64,000 nt of DNA. Source: Cliona cf. orientalis. Lineage: Eukaryota; Porifera; Demospongiae; Clionaida; Clionaidae. Below, piece after piece: positions 11,515 to 29,261 of this stretch. The stretch covers positions 2,542,001-2,606,000 of the forward strand of contig OZ005694.1 of assembly GCA_963930775.1 (NCBI GenBank), read 5' to 3'. The notes under the pieces are model-generated. The model did no database searches. It was not told where the DNA came from and saw nothing but the letters and a program-made list of their open reading frames with translations. Each line of letters begins with the position of its first letter. Position 1 is the stretch's first letter. The translations under genes were made by a program, and so were the position numbers.

Positions 11515-11692
11515 TTACTGTTGGGGTATATACTGAATGCAAATTGATAAACAGCAAGTTTGCAAAAGTGCCTGATTGATAAACTGCATGTTTACAAAAG
11601 TGCAAAATTGAAAAACTACAAGTTTACAAAATGTAATTTTGAAAAGGTGCAAAGATGGATGGCCCTTTTGGGCCACCGTATGCAAGTCATGA
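11515..11692. repeat. 32-nt-unit element, copy 3, inverted
   Basis: It reads as the reverse complement of copy 1. The outer GGCCCTTTTGGGCCACCGTA lies at 11661-11680, and the other end, TACTGTTGGGGTATATACTG (11516 on), matches CAGTACCCCAACAGTAAGG at 9801 inverted. Three units of about 32 nt are preserved. Confidence 0.7.
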
Positions 11693-12476
11693 TCATCGAG
11701 GCTAGGGAGAAGACGAGGCTTCTTTTTCTTTGGTTGGCCTTTTTGCGAAGATATTTTGATCATTAATTCGCTATACAGCACTTCTACAATAATTTGTACA
11801 TCTGCCAATGTCGTCAGTTTATAATTTAATACAGGCATGCCGTGCATAAGCCACACCCACCTAAACATTTATAATTGGTTTTTATTGCTCGATAAACTTA
11901 AGCATAATGGTACTGTAGTTTTAATAATAGTACATGCAATCAAGGCCTATATGATTTATGTGCTAAGACTAATTAAACCATTGATTTGGCTGTGAACTAT
12001 AAAGATCGCGCAAAATTTAAATTATGTATAAGCTACCACAATAAGTATTACTATGAATATCTAATCACTTGCATACCTGTGGTCAAAATGAGTGCATGTG
12101 TAAATAGAAAGCTGATAGTAAGTGGACTGAATTTTGTAATAAGTTAGTAAATCAAGCTTAGTACACTATCATGTGATATTGTGATGCTCACAAATTAATA
12201 TTAACAGTAGATAGCTACTGTATGACAAATTGTGCGGCACTGGTATGCAATATGCACGGTCCCAATAGATATGCTGAAATTCCGAGCTATTTGGCGATAT
12301 GTCAAATCCATGCCGAGTTTTTGCCATAATTATGATTCGCCAACGCATATCACTTGAATGAAAAACTTGACCACATCCCCAGTAGCTACATAGTTCTAAT
12401 GGTGCATGTGGTAAAAGGTCGTCAATATACACCTCGATGCTGGGGCCTCAATCGCAGAGATGGAGTCTAAGACCAA
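11693..12476. other. no recognisable feature
   Basis: AT-rich intergenic DNA upstream of the SRCR gene. Nothing convincing was read on either strand. Confidence 0.4.
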
Positions 12477-12584
12477 CTCTCGACTTCGAATTTCAATCCT
12501 TCAATCAAAGGAGATAAACTCAACAGCACACTCTCGACTTCGAATTTCGATCCTTCAATCAAAGGAGATAAACTCGACAGCACA
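12477..12584. repeat. 54-bp tandem duplication
   Basis: Two adjacent copies (12477-12530 and 12531-12584) start CTCTCGACTTCGAATTTC and differ at two positions. They lie about 550 bp upstream of the SRCR gene start. Confidence 0.85.
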
Positions 12585-13045
12585 GTAGAGCTTCCGAACT
12601 TCAGATCGGTCGTGGCATGACGCGTGCTATAAATAGCGCAAGCCTAGCTTTATTTATCCACAGGATTACGTCAGCCAAGAGAACGCGTGAAGTTCGGCTA
12701 GCGTTACTTGTCGGAGAAAGTAGCACTCAGCTTTTAATGTATTCGCTGAATATGTATGTAAGTTAATATATGATTCTGTGAATTTTCAGGTCTCAGAAGT
12801 GTTCTGTAAAGGCTCTGAATTTTAGCGCTATGACGACATAGGTTACATCATAATTACAACATAATTACCTAATAACCGCAAAAAAGTAAATTTATACTGG
12901 GGATGTATATAATAATAAGGCGCCTTACGATTAGGCTCAGCCCACATTATCTTGTTTCAGTAATTTAAACTTCCCGCGGATGATTCAAGCCGGAGCGCAA
13001 AATGCGCATGTTCAAAAGCAAATGCAATCTACAGTACTTTCTCTT

Positions 13046-13057
13046 TGCGCATGCGCA
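13046..13057. promoter_or_regulatory. NRF-1-like palindrome upstream of SRCR gene
   Basis: TGCGCATGCGCA is a perfect palindrome matching the NRF-1 consensus, 80 bp upstream of the chosen start codon of the SRCR receptor. A partial copy (ATGCGCATG) lies near 13000. The role as a promoter element is inferred from position. Confidence 0.5.
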
Positions 13058-13136
13058 TTACTAAACGTATGCCAGCGAGTGTAGATACGTGCTTACATAG
13101 TTGATCGATTTCGAGAAGACGAACCAAGTCCTAAAA

Positions 13137-20132
<6,996 letters not shown>

Positions 20133-20284
20133 CTGTGGAAGGACAGTCAGCATAATGATATGGAGAGACAATGGAATCATGAACTTAAATACCAGTACTG
20201 TTAGCAGTAATAAAAACAGAATAACTTGGACAAGGACACAGTAGTGCTAGTCTATGAACTATAATTATTACAGGAGTGTCAAAT

Positions 20285-20730
20285 GTGACCCGCTATGAGA
20301 AAAGGGACCACTTGGGATAAAATTTCATTAATTTTTCTAATAATTGCTAAAATGTGTGGAAGATTATATTTTTCACTTTTCTGTTATTTAGTCTACTAGA
20401 AAATGTAGCTTTTTTGCTTCATAACGATATGCTACGATTATAAAGTTGCAACATACAAACTATTGTTATTATTATTAAATTTTACTTGGGCGCATACAAA
20501 TTAATGACATTGTAAATTTCAATTACAAAATTAATGTGCATTTTCCGATAAACGAATATACCTAGGCTATCTGAGTGCATAAAAATGGTCATAACTCGGC
20601 TTGTGATCAATATTTTTTAATGAAACTTGCATCATTGGATTTACTAGCACACAGAGCTATCAATCCATGCCAAAAACACAATTTTTATGAATAAATATCC
20701 CGAGTGGTCCCTTTTCTCATAGCAGGTCAC
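20285..20730. repeat. 446-bp MITE with GTGACCCGCTATGAGAAAAG ends
   Basis: The first 33 bp (20285-20317) and last 33 bp (20698-20730) are near-perfect inverted repeats. AAAT flanks both sides (20281-20284 and 20731-20734), a likely target duplication. It lies 150 bp downstream of the SRCR stop codon and may fall in its 3' UTR. Confidence 0.85.
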
Positions 20731-20734
20731 AAAT

Positions 20735-22480
20735 GCATGTTGTCATTGATCAAAACTATTATATGGAATAATACTAGTGATGGGTTTGTGTTGAATGTTG
20801 GCTCATTTTGAAGAACACTAAATCTTAGCTGATATCAAAGGATAGAGCTCAAATTAACATGTTCAATCCCCAGCGGCTAGCCTGGTGTTTTTGTTTGTTT
20901 TTCACTTCCAGCAGGCTTACTGATGTAGATGGGGCGAAGGATCTAGATCTGTGGTGCTCTAGTACAGTTCAGCTGCTATCAACACAGATATACATTCCAA
21001 TTGTGAACCTAATTAATATCTCACCATGTATGTATTATTAATTTTATGACACATCCTGGACTTTTGTAGCTAGCTACACGTAAAACAACATGCAGCTAAA
21101 AATTAATATCCTATTCAAATAGCTGACAGAATAATATAACGCACAAGGTGCCTTTGACATTGGTATAATAGTTATATTATGAATGTTCCATACTTCAATG
21201 CACAGTGCATGTATGTGATCACTGACTTCCAATCCTAAAATAATTAATGACAACTTCAGAATGCTATAGTTATTACAACTACATGTTCATTGAGAATAAT
21301 AATAATATTATAACCACAGCAAAAAAGACTCGTTGAGTGCACAATTAGAGTTCCATGGTTTGTTCACTGATTGTTTCCAACCAGTTTCCAAGTTTGGGAA
21401 ATGACTGAGTTCATTTCCCAAAGTCGGAAACTACAAGTGAACTGGCAAGGAATGTAAACACTTGTGCACTGCAGTCATTCATGCAGTGAAGTTCAAATTG
21501 GAACACTCATTTTTCAAAAAGTTACCCAGTAGCTAGCTCGTTAAAGGATCGCGCGAGCATGCACACTAAGCCAGTTGTCCACAATGTGGGATAATTATTC
21601 TCCGGAATATTTCCTCGATCCCCAGACCGCACGCTTGCTGCATATAGCTAGTATAATGTACAATACTGGATTACTTAAGCCAAGGGAATGCATGCCCCCA
21701 GACCCCTAGATTGGTGTACGTACTCAATTTTCAACTCCGAAACAGCCCCACTCCCCACTCTTCTTTATATTATTGCATATGCATCCAACACTGCAGGTTG
21801 TGAACTCCCACTGTCTGGGTGGAGATTTAATGGGTGATTACTTTGATGGTACTCAGTAATTACTTGCAATCTGAGCCATTCCAGAAACACCCATGTGCAC
21901 TTCAGATTCAACTCTATGACTAAGTTGAAGTTGTTAATTCTAGTGGCTCTAAAGTGAACACCCATAAGCTAGGTATGGCGAGCCAGAGGTTGAATTACTA
22001 TATTTTTCCCATCACCGTTTAATTACAGGTTTGGTTTATTACGTACGCTCTTGGGAATCTTGACCCTAGCTATAGGCTACGTTCAACATTAAAGAGCATT
22101 CATCAGATTCTACTATGCGTAGCAAAGTATAGTGTGATAAAAAAATATGGATTTGAGAAGATACTCTCCCCTGTGATTGAAGACATTCAAAGGCTTGAAT
22201 CAGGAATCAGTAACCAACTAATCTATCAGCATATTCTCAATATGCTGTAATTTGTATAAGATTACTGGATTACTGTAAACTTACATGCATAAAGGTTGAA
22301 GGACTACTGTTTAGAGATCTTAATGCTCTTCTGAGGAATTCCATAGATGAAATGTAGCTATCAAATTGTGCCCTTACTCTTCAGACTCAAATGAAATTCT
22401 GAACACGTTTCGCACTTAGGGCTTCTTCAGGTGTAGCTACATACACGCACAACAAAAAACAACAGTTTTTTTGTCTTGCA
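20735..22480. other. intergenic, little recognisable
   Basis: Contains a short imperfect hairpin at 21383-21433 (AGTTTCCAAGTTTGGGAAAT and complement). I see no gene. Confidence 0.4.
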
Positions 22481-22484
22481 CCAG

Positions 22485-22831
22485 CCCCTTTTCAATACAA
22501 GCTGTGGGCCGAAGTGTACGCTAAAGGTGGGCACAACTCCCTGGATGACACCCCACATGCATCCATGTTTAACCGTGAAACAAAACCACAAACTAGGAGT
22601 GCACATGATCAACAAGCGGTGATGGTATCAGTGATAGACAAGCTTTGCAGTGCCATCAGTGCTCTCAAACATATTGTTTCAACCCTCTCCTCCGTGAAAA
22701 AGGCTGAATTAAGGAGTATATTATACATGAAACAACTCAGTGAACTCAGGCAATTGCATGACAATGGAGTATTAACAGAAGATGAATATGAAGAGCAAAG
22801 GGAGGAATTGGTTCAACTAATGAGACAATAA
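22485..22831 (+). CDS. terminal exon of an unrecognised gene, SHOCT-like C-terminus
   Basis: A pyrimidine tract and acceptor (TTTTTTTGTCTTGCACCAG, to 22484) precede an open frame beginning PFQYKLWAEVYAKGGHNSLDD and ending with TAA at 22829-22831. The final about 30 residues (SELRQLHDNGVLTEDEYEEQ...) have the short two-helix pattern of SHOCT-like C-terminal domains. The region before them is mixed polar and probably helical. I could not find an upstream exon between 20.7 and 22.4 kb. It could be a remnant of a duplicated multicopy gene rather than a live one. Function unknown. Confidence 0.5.
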
Positions 22832-22863
22832 GTAACAGGGACAAACAGTAATCACAAATTAGT

Positions 22864-23284
22864 TTACATGTATCCAGCTTCTTTGATATAATTAATGGAG
22901 TTATCTTGTGTAATTGTGGAGAAAGCAAGTTTAACCATGTCCTCTGGGCTTGATGTACATAAGTAGGCATTGTCATTTGCTTTAAGAAAGTATTTCAATT
23001 TGGAAAATACTTCCTCTAAGGGCGCTGGCATAAGGTCAGGGCTATATGGGAGCAAAAAATAAAACTTTTGCTCCAACTGCTGTGATGATCTCATGCACTT
23101 TATCAAGATGACGTATGCTCACATTATTCATCACCACAATAGGGCGAGAATTCTGACCATCAAATGGCATGATAATTATATTATGCTCATACTCAAGTGC
23201 ATACTTCATGCAACAACCACAATGGTACTTGAAAGACACTCCTATTGCTAGAGTAGTGTTCAGCATTGTACAACTGATCTGCAA
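22864..23284 (-). pseudogene. IS630/Tc1-like DDE transposase fragment
   Basis: On the minus strand one frame gives IMPFDGQNSRPIVVMNN followed by HLDKVHEIITAVGAKVLFF, then a frameshift near 23050, then LPYSPDLMP, LEEVFSKLKYFLKAND and a short tail. This is the middle and end of an IS630/Tc1-type DDE domain: the second catalytic Asp normally sits in a V(M/I)DN motif and the third acidic residue after PYSPDLNP. Here the Asp of VMDN reads Asn (VMNN), and the frame is broken, so the copy is dead. The N-terminal DNA-binding domains are absent. Confidence 0.75.
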
Positions 23285-23562
23285 AGCACAGTATCGTAAT
23301 AATAACTATAGGTAGACAGGCGAAATTAGCTAACATTGATGACTATATATAGGCTCCACCTGAAACCTGCTGCAACAGAATTAAATGATGAATCAACACT
23401 ACACTAAAATTAGTGTACTAATAATTAATTCCCACATAAACCACATGCCATAATGAATGCACAGGAGTGCAAAACCCTCACCGCTACACGCATGCATGAC
23501 TTATAGAGATCTGTAGTAACTAGCATTATTTCAGTGTGTATGCCTGCTCAATATAAGGAGTA

Positions 23563-23618
23563 TATTGAACTAGATACATACTACCATAATATTATGGTAG
23601 TATGTATCTAGTTCAATA
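23563..23618. repeat. 56-bp perfect palindrome
   Basis: Two 28-nt arms without spacer, starting TATTGAACTAGATACATACT and ending with its exact complement, centred on AT/AT at 23590/23591. Matching stops cleanly at both ends. Confidence 0.95.
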
Positions 23619-23859
23619 CTATTATACATACCCTGCACCTGAGGTACTCCAGTTTTCTTCAGAGTCAGTGCATGATATAGGCTAGAGGGAAGGCACCTGC
23701 TATGTCACTATAATAACTGAAAGCCTCTGTGACTACTTAAACTCAATTATGCACTTGAGAGCCACTGCCTGTTTACACTGTCACTGCACTGACAACTGAC
23801 CAGCAAGGCACAGAATGGCAACCACTGCTGCACACTATTATACCACTGGGTAGGACTTA

Positions 23860-24290
23860 CGTGACCACTCTTCCTTGATGCCTGATAATCCTCAGATGCG
23901 TACTTTCTCTCAGACGACCCTTACCATACGGACGGACGGACAAAAATCGCCAAACGATTGCAGTAACCCTCCGCCTACGCTTTGCGGCAAGGGTTAACAA
24001 GACGTAGTGTGCATATAATATACTAGTGTTAATGCAGGGCATTTGGGGGCGAGCCTGAGCGAGCGCCGAATTCTGTCAAATTTCACGTTGAGGCGTGGCT
24101 GTATAAATATAGCTGTCATGCGATAGCCCCCTCCACGAAGTGTCTACTCTATGCCGTCACGCCCATCGCCTTGCACTTGATGTATGTAGCTACTCAGTGA
24201 ATCAGCTAGCTGTAACTGTAACAGTATTAAATTTTATCATAGAGTTGGTAGACTCTATAAGAGGCATCTGATCGAGTGAATTGCATACCA
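23860..24290. other. repeat-derived promoter-like region
   Basis: Contains GGACGGACGGAC and AACCCTTGCCGCAAAGCG (inverse strand) blocks typical of the local repeat families, then AT-rich DNA leading to the PHD-like ORF. No gene is seen. Confidence 0.35.
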
Positions 24291-24294
24291 AGGT

Positions 24295-24564
24295 ATGGCA
24301 AAAAATACAGTAAAAAATATCTCAGCAAAACGCTCAGGCAAGGTTCTTTGTGGAATCTACCAAGCCCCAATTGTCGATGGGAAAGACGAAGCCCTCCTTT
24401 GTGAGGGCGAATGTGGACTCTGGCTGCACAGAGGGTGTGCCAGCATACCTCCGAGCCGTTACGAATCTCTATCAGCTAGTGACGAGCCCTTCGTGTGCCT
24501 CTGCTGCTCTAATCTCCAACTTAAGGTACCATTAAATTGCGTGGGCGTGAGGTGGGGGATATGA
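24295..24564 (+). CDS. PHD-like zinc-finger ORF, probably LINE ORF1 fragment
   Basis: An ATG opens 89 codons with a cysteine/histidine pattern CGIY...CEGECGLWLHRGCA...CLCC, a PHD-type finger in which the first knuckle has lost one cysteine (CGIY instead of the usual CxxC). Fingers of this type are common in the ORF1 of animal CR1-like LINEs and in transposon-derived genes. A possible donor (AAG|GTACCA) follows LQLK near 24525, and an acceptor-like TAATTGCACAG lies at 24622-24632, so the printed C-terminus may be read-through. I cannot tell a host gene from a retroelement relic. Confidence 0.5.
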   Translation: MAKNTVKNISAKRSGKVLCGIYQAPIVDGKDEALLCEGECGLWLHRGCASIPPSRYESLSASDEPFVCLCCSNLQLKVPLNCVGVRWGI

Positions 24565-24639
24565 CACCTAAACCACATCAAAGTCATTAGTGAGGTGCAT
24601 GTTGTGTAACCACGCCCTTTTAATTGCACAGGTCTCAGG

Positions 24640-25116
24640 GGTGTGGCTGATAGAGCCGGAAGTGTTCATTTAATATCCTCCATGGACCGGAAGCCGAGCC
24701 GGAAGGGAGGGGCCAGGCCACGCCCAAAACAGCCCCACCCTGTTCCCCAAGGACCACCATTCTCAATCAAGTGCCTACTAACCACCGGATGTCCACCGGA
24801 AGCCCACAATCAATCCCAATTAAAACACACAGCTTCCTCAAGGCCAAAACACACACAAACACTTGGAGGCCGTTCTGCCACACCGCCCACGCAAGAGCTC
24901 ACCTCATTTCCTGTGTGGGCGGAGTGACAACACGTCATCGCAACCACATCCGCTTCAAACCATCGTCAGCTTCCGTCCAGCCGTACGGGCCCCTCGATCG
25001 CACCGCCGTACAGTGCCTCATTAACAGACATGGCCTCACCTTTGACCTCCTGCCACGCCCCCAAAGCCTCCTCGCGGGGTTCAAAGGTCACCACCGCTTC
25101 CAAGACACGCCCACCT
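24640..25116. other. GC-rich stretch of uncertain nature
   Basis: Base composition changes sharply to GC-rich, with many CCACGCCC and GTGGGCG words and several short open frames, none with a recognisable motif. It could be exons or repeat continuing from the PHD-like ORF. It runs into the assembly gap. Confidence 0.3.
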
Positions 25117-25316
25117 NNNNNNNNNNNNNNNNNNNNNNNNNNNNNNNNNNNNNNNNNNNNNNNNNNNNNNNNNNNNNNNNNNNNNNNNNNNNNNNNNNNN
25201 NNNNNNNNNNNNNNNNNNNNNNNNNNNNNNNNNNNNNNNNNNNNNNNNNNNNNNNNNNNNNNNNNNNNNNNNNNNNNNNNNNNNNNNNNNNNNNNNNNNN
25301 NNNNNNNNNNNNNNNN
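25117..25316. other. assembly gap (200 N)
   Basis: Exactly 200 N, a conventional placeholder, so the true size is unknown. It is flanked on the right by a long poly-C tract that probably broke the assembly. The missing last exon of the sulfurtransferase gene could lie here. Confidence 0.98.
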
Positions 25317-25387
25317 TAGTATGGGCATGCGATAAAATGGGGGGGCTCAGCCCCCCTTGTTTCCAAAGTGGGGGGGCTGAAGCCCCC

Positions 25388-25388
<1 letters not shown>

Positions 25389-25443
<55 letters not shown>
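25389..25443. repeat. poly-C tract of about 53 nt with inverted GC-rich flank
   Basis: An almost pure C run preceded by GGGGGGGCTCAGCCCCCC and GGGGGGGCTGAAGCCCCCC hairpins (25340-25388). It is the longest of several C or G runs in the window. Confidence 0.9.
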
Positions 25444-26260
25444 ATTTCTCCACCCCTGCACATTGCACAATCTATAGATCTGCTTTTGTTGCTGCTTGGT
25501 TGTATCAAGAGCTTGTAGACCCCATAAGCCCTTGGGTGTATAATATAGGGCTCTTGGTGATATCAGCCAAAACACCACTAACTCTCTCTGCTCCAGATCT
25601 AGACTAGGTAGACATAGGTATCTTGCATTCTGATTCGATGGGGCTTCGCATTCCAGTCTGCGAATAGCTACCAGCCAAACGTGTGCCACTAGCAGTATTG
25701 ACAACCTTTACCAGTCCATAATATTCAATGTTATGCGCATGAGCAGAAAGACAAGGCCTGTGCATTGAGTGGGCACTGTCGATAGGTGTGGTTATGAAGG
25801 CTAACAAAAAGGCACTATTTGTGGCGCTCGTGGACCATATCCCTCGATTCGAAACATACTGAAGCCCGTTTTTCGCCAAATGCGACTGATTCATTGTGCT
25901 TACTAGTCGCTCAGGTACCTAGATCTCGAGATATAGCGATTTTTCTGCTAACGACAACGACAACGATGACACGACTGATTACTTTACCCCTTGCGCATGC
26001 GTGCGGGGTAATAGTTATTGATTGAAACAGAAGCCAAACTTGATCGCTGCATACATTGTACAGGTACATGGGCCATCCAATAATAATAATAATATCATTA
26101 ATGTTTTCAACAATCTGTAACACCAAACTACACACTAATGAATTAATGTTAGTTTCCCTGACAGTGCAACTGCCACTAAGGGAGGGAGTTAAATTGGTTT
26201 CTAGGGATAAGTGGGATATCATGCAATTTCGTGGTTCTCATCCTTCTAGTATTACATCAT
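25444..26260. repeat. repeat-derived spacer with relative of the 6219 element
   Basis: 25920-26012 (CGACAACGACAACGATGACA, then TTTACCCCTTGCGCATGCG) matches the right end of the element at 6219-6605. The last sulfurtransferase exon was searched for here and not found. Confidence 0.5.
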
Positions 26261-26266
26261 TCTTAC

Positions 26267-26473
26267 ATCATAGACTGGGACATCCTTGTGTAGGATGAAT
26301 GCGGCAAAGGCTAGAACTGAAGCAGTGACTCCACTTCCACACGAGGCCACCAAAGGCTGATCGAGGTCGATGCCGGCTTGCTCAAACACTGCAGAAAACA
26401 ACAATACTTTTGCACTCTCACTCTCTCTCTCTCTCTCTCCCTCTCTCCCTCTCTCTCTCTCTCTCTCTCCCTC

Positions 26474-26515
<42 letters not shown>

Positions 26516-29196
26516 TCTCTCTCTCCCTCTCTCTCTCCCTCCCCCACCCTCTTTCCCACCTTCTCCGGCCATCTTGCCTCTTTGTGCAACTGACCTTCCT
26601 GTAGTTCATGTTTACTCTTCAATATCTTTGTTTCAGGATTAATAACTTCAGCGTAAGGTAAATTCTTAGCCCCAACCATGTGTCCAGCAGGAATAGTAGG
26701 GCGGGGCTCTGTATCTGTGCCAAGGAAACGACCTTTTGACCTGGCATCAACTACCTGTAAAGGAATATTCTCACATTGATCATACATGTACATCCACAAA
26801 GCATATAGTATTATTATAATACAGTCTCGTCCCCAGACTCTATCCTCAAGGAAGGAAAAGGATCTGGTCCAGTTGACAACCCGCAGAGGAATTTGCGTGT
26901 CCCAATCAGATTGCAGCTTGAGCCCAGTCATATGACTCGCTAGCCACAGGCAGAAATGCAACAAGGCCATTGCCCGCTATATAAACTTGAATCGCCTACA
27001 CAGCCGTACTGACCAATCAGATCGCACCCTCATCAGTTCATGTGCCCAGAGAAGGCCAAACCAAGAAAATGGCAGACCGTTTCCCTCCTTTTGAGGGTGG
27101 GGTCTAGGGACGAGACTTGCTAAACTCATGATTGGCCTACCCCATGATCACCTAAACCCTTGGTTGCAGGGTGACGGCCAATAAATCCCTATACACTCAC
27201 AATAATTATACAATGTACAGTAACTTGAATTCACAAAATTTTTGTACTAGAAATTTTTGTGTAGTAATAACTATTGCTTTGTCAATATCAAACAGATAAA
27301 CTATCATCACGTAAAAATTTGCGCAAAATGAAAATCTAGCAACGAATAATTCAAGAATTACGGTATGTAAATAGAAGGAGAAAATTACCTGCTCCTTTTT
27401 GCTGTTAAAGTTCTCCACCATTTCGTCAAACGTTCTAACCAGACGATCATCAAATTTAGCATTGTATTCTTGTGGAGTGATGGTGGGAGGAGGGCCATGG
27501 TAGACTGGATACTCACGAAACTTCCACCGCTGAAGACCTCCATCCAACACAGATACATCACTATGACCAAATACCTAAAACAGTGGCGAGTATAAATCAA
27601 GAAAATCCTCTAACTCCTCCCTCCCTCCCTCCCCCCTCTCACTCTCGATCTCTCTCTCCCTCCCTTCCCCCTCTCTCTCAGTCTTTCTCTCCCTCCCTCC
27701 CCCTCACTCCCCCCCCCCCTCTATATACCTCTCTCCTCCAGGCTCTCTCTCTAATTCCATCTCCCCTTCCAAAATTAAATCCATCATACAGTGTAGTTCT
27801 ATCCTTTTCCTTACCCCATAGACGCACTAGCTTACCCTGAACATCCACCAAGTCCTTGGTGATGAAAAGAATCCTTTATCACTGTTGTCATAGACAATCA
27901 CATGGTGGTTGTTGGCTATACCAAGCTAGAGAGTGAGTGGAAAGCATACACGTAATACTATCATTATAACTACCATAAAGCCGGAAATATTAGCGGATTT
28001 AAATTTGGCAGTTCGGTACAGGATCACCATACGCATACATGTACATGCGAGTAGGAAATTTTAGCGGATTTTAATTTGGCAGTTGTAACATAGACTGCCA
28101 AACCGCCAAATTTAATTCCCCGCCAAATTTTCCGGCTATACAGTATTAGATTCAGGGTACCAAATGAAGCTAAGCAGGTACTCTAACCAAGTATCCTGTA
28201 GTTTGTGTTTAACTTACTGCTTATCTTGTTGCATGCATGCCGCACATATCATACACAATACAAAATTTAATTCATTCAAGCATAGAATGTGTTTCATCAG
28301 GTCCTGGTTTCATGCACAGGGTGGGGTACCCTGGGACTTCCCATCCCTAACTCAGATTTCACTCCTCAAACTTTCTGACTGTATGTATACAATATAGTTT
28401 CGTACCCCCAATGGCATCAGGTCTTCCATCTACTTATCATAAAATCAGTAGATTCTGAATAAAGCACTGCCGGTGACACCACACATCTCGATTACCCGGA
28501 TCCCTATGTCTACAGGCTGAATCTTGGCATGCTAGCCTTTAAACGATGTCTATGTAGCATCAGGAGTGTTAAAAAACCCAAACATTGATCGCTCAGTTTT
28601 GGCCAGGACATACTGTTCTGCATCTATTACCACACCCACTGCACGTTTAATTATGCTGGTATCCACAGAGTATCAAGGTTCTACATAAGATAAGCCTATG
28701 AGGTCTTGCTATCAGTGCCAAATCAGATAAATAGCACATGGAAGACACATGCCGCATTCTAGGGATACCATATATGGTCAATGCATAGTAAACACTATAC
28801 CATAAGGAAGTACTACATTATACAAGTACTTGCAACAAATCAAGCAAGTCCAGCAACCAAATAAAAAGCATGCTACATGCAATTGCTTGTTATACGAAGA
28901 ATCTTTTACTCCTCAAATATCAGAGCAAGGAGAAATTATACAATCTCCCTTATCAAGAGAATCGTTACATGTAACGTGTGTGTCAAGAGTGCCAGTCATA
29001 AGCTCTTGTGTACCTGTCCAACTTGCTCTGAGAACTGCTCGGGTGAAGGCAGCATGTGGGAGAAAGGGGAGGACTTGTCGCATACGTCATCAATGTCAAA
29101 GAAAACGGCACCATCAATCCGCTCCTTCATGTATTCCTGCCGGGCATTGCGAGACTTATCCAGGTGCCAAGTGGCTGCACGGGATGTGTGTGTGAG

Positions 29197-29261
<65 letters not shown>

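Noticed and set aside
25081-25704. Open frames crossing the N gap and poly-C tract (poly-Gly or poly-Pro)
   Set aside because: They depend on unknown bases and a homopolymer; no real coding signal.
26311-26970. 219-codon frame rich in Arg/Glu
   Set aside because: It is created by the (CT)n microsatellite between MPST exons 5 and 6.
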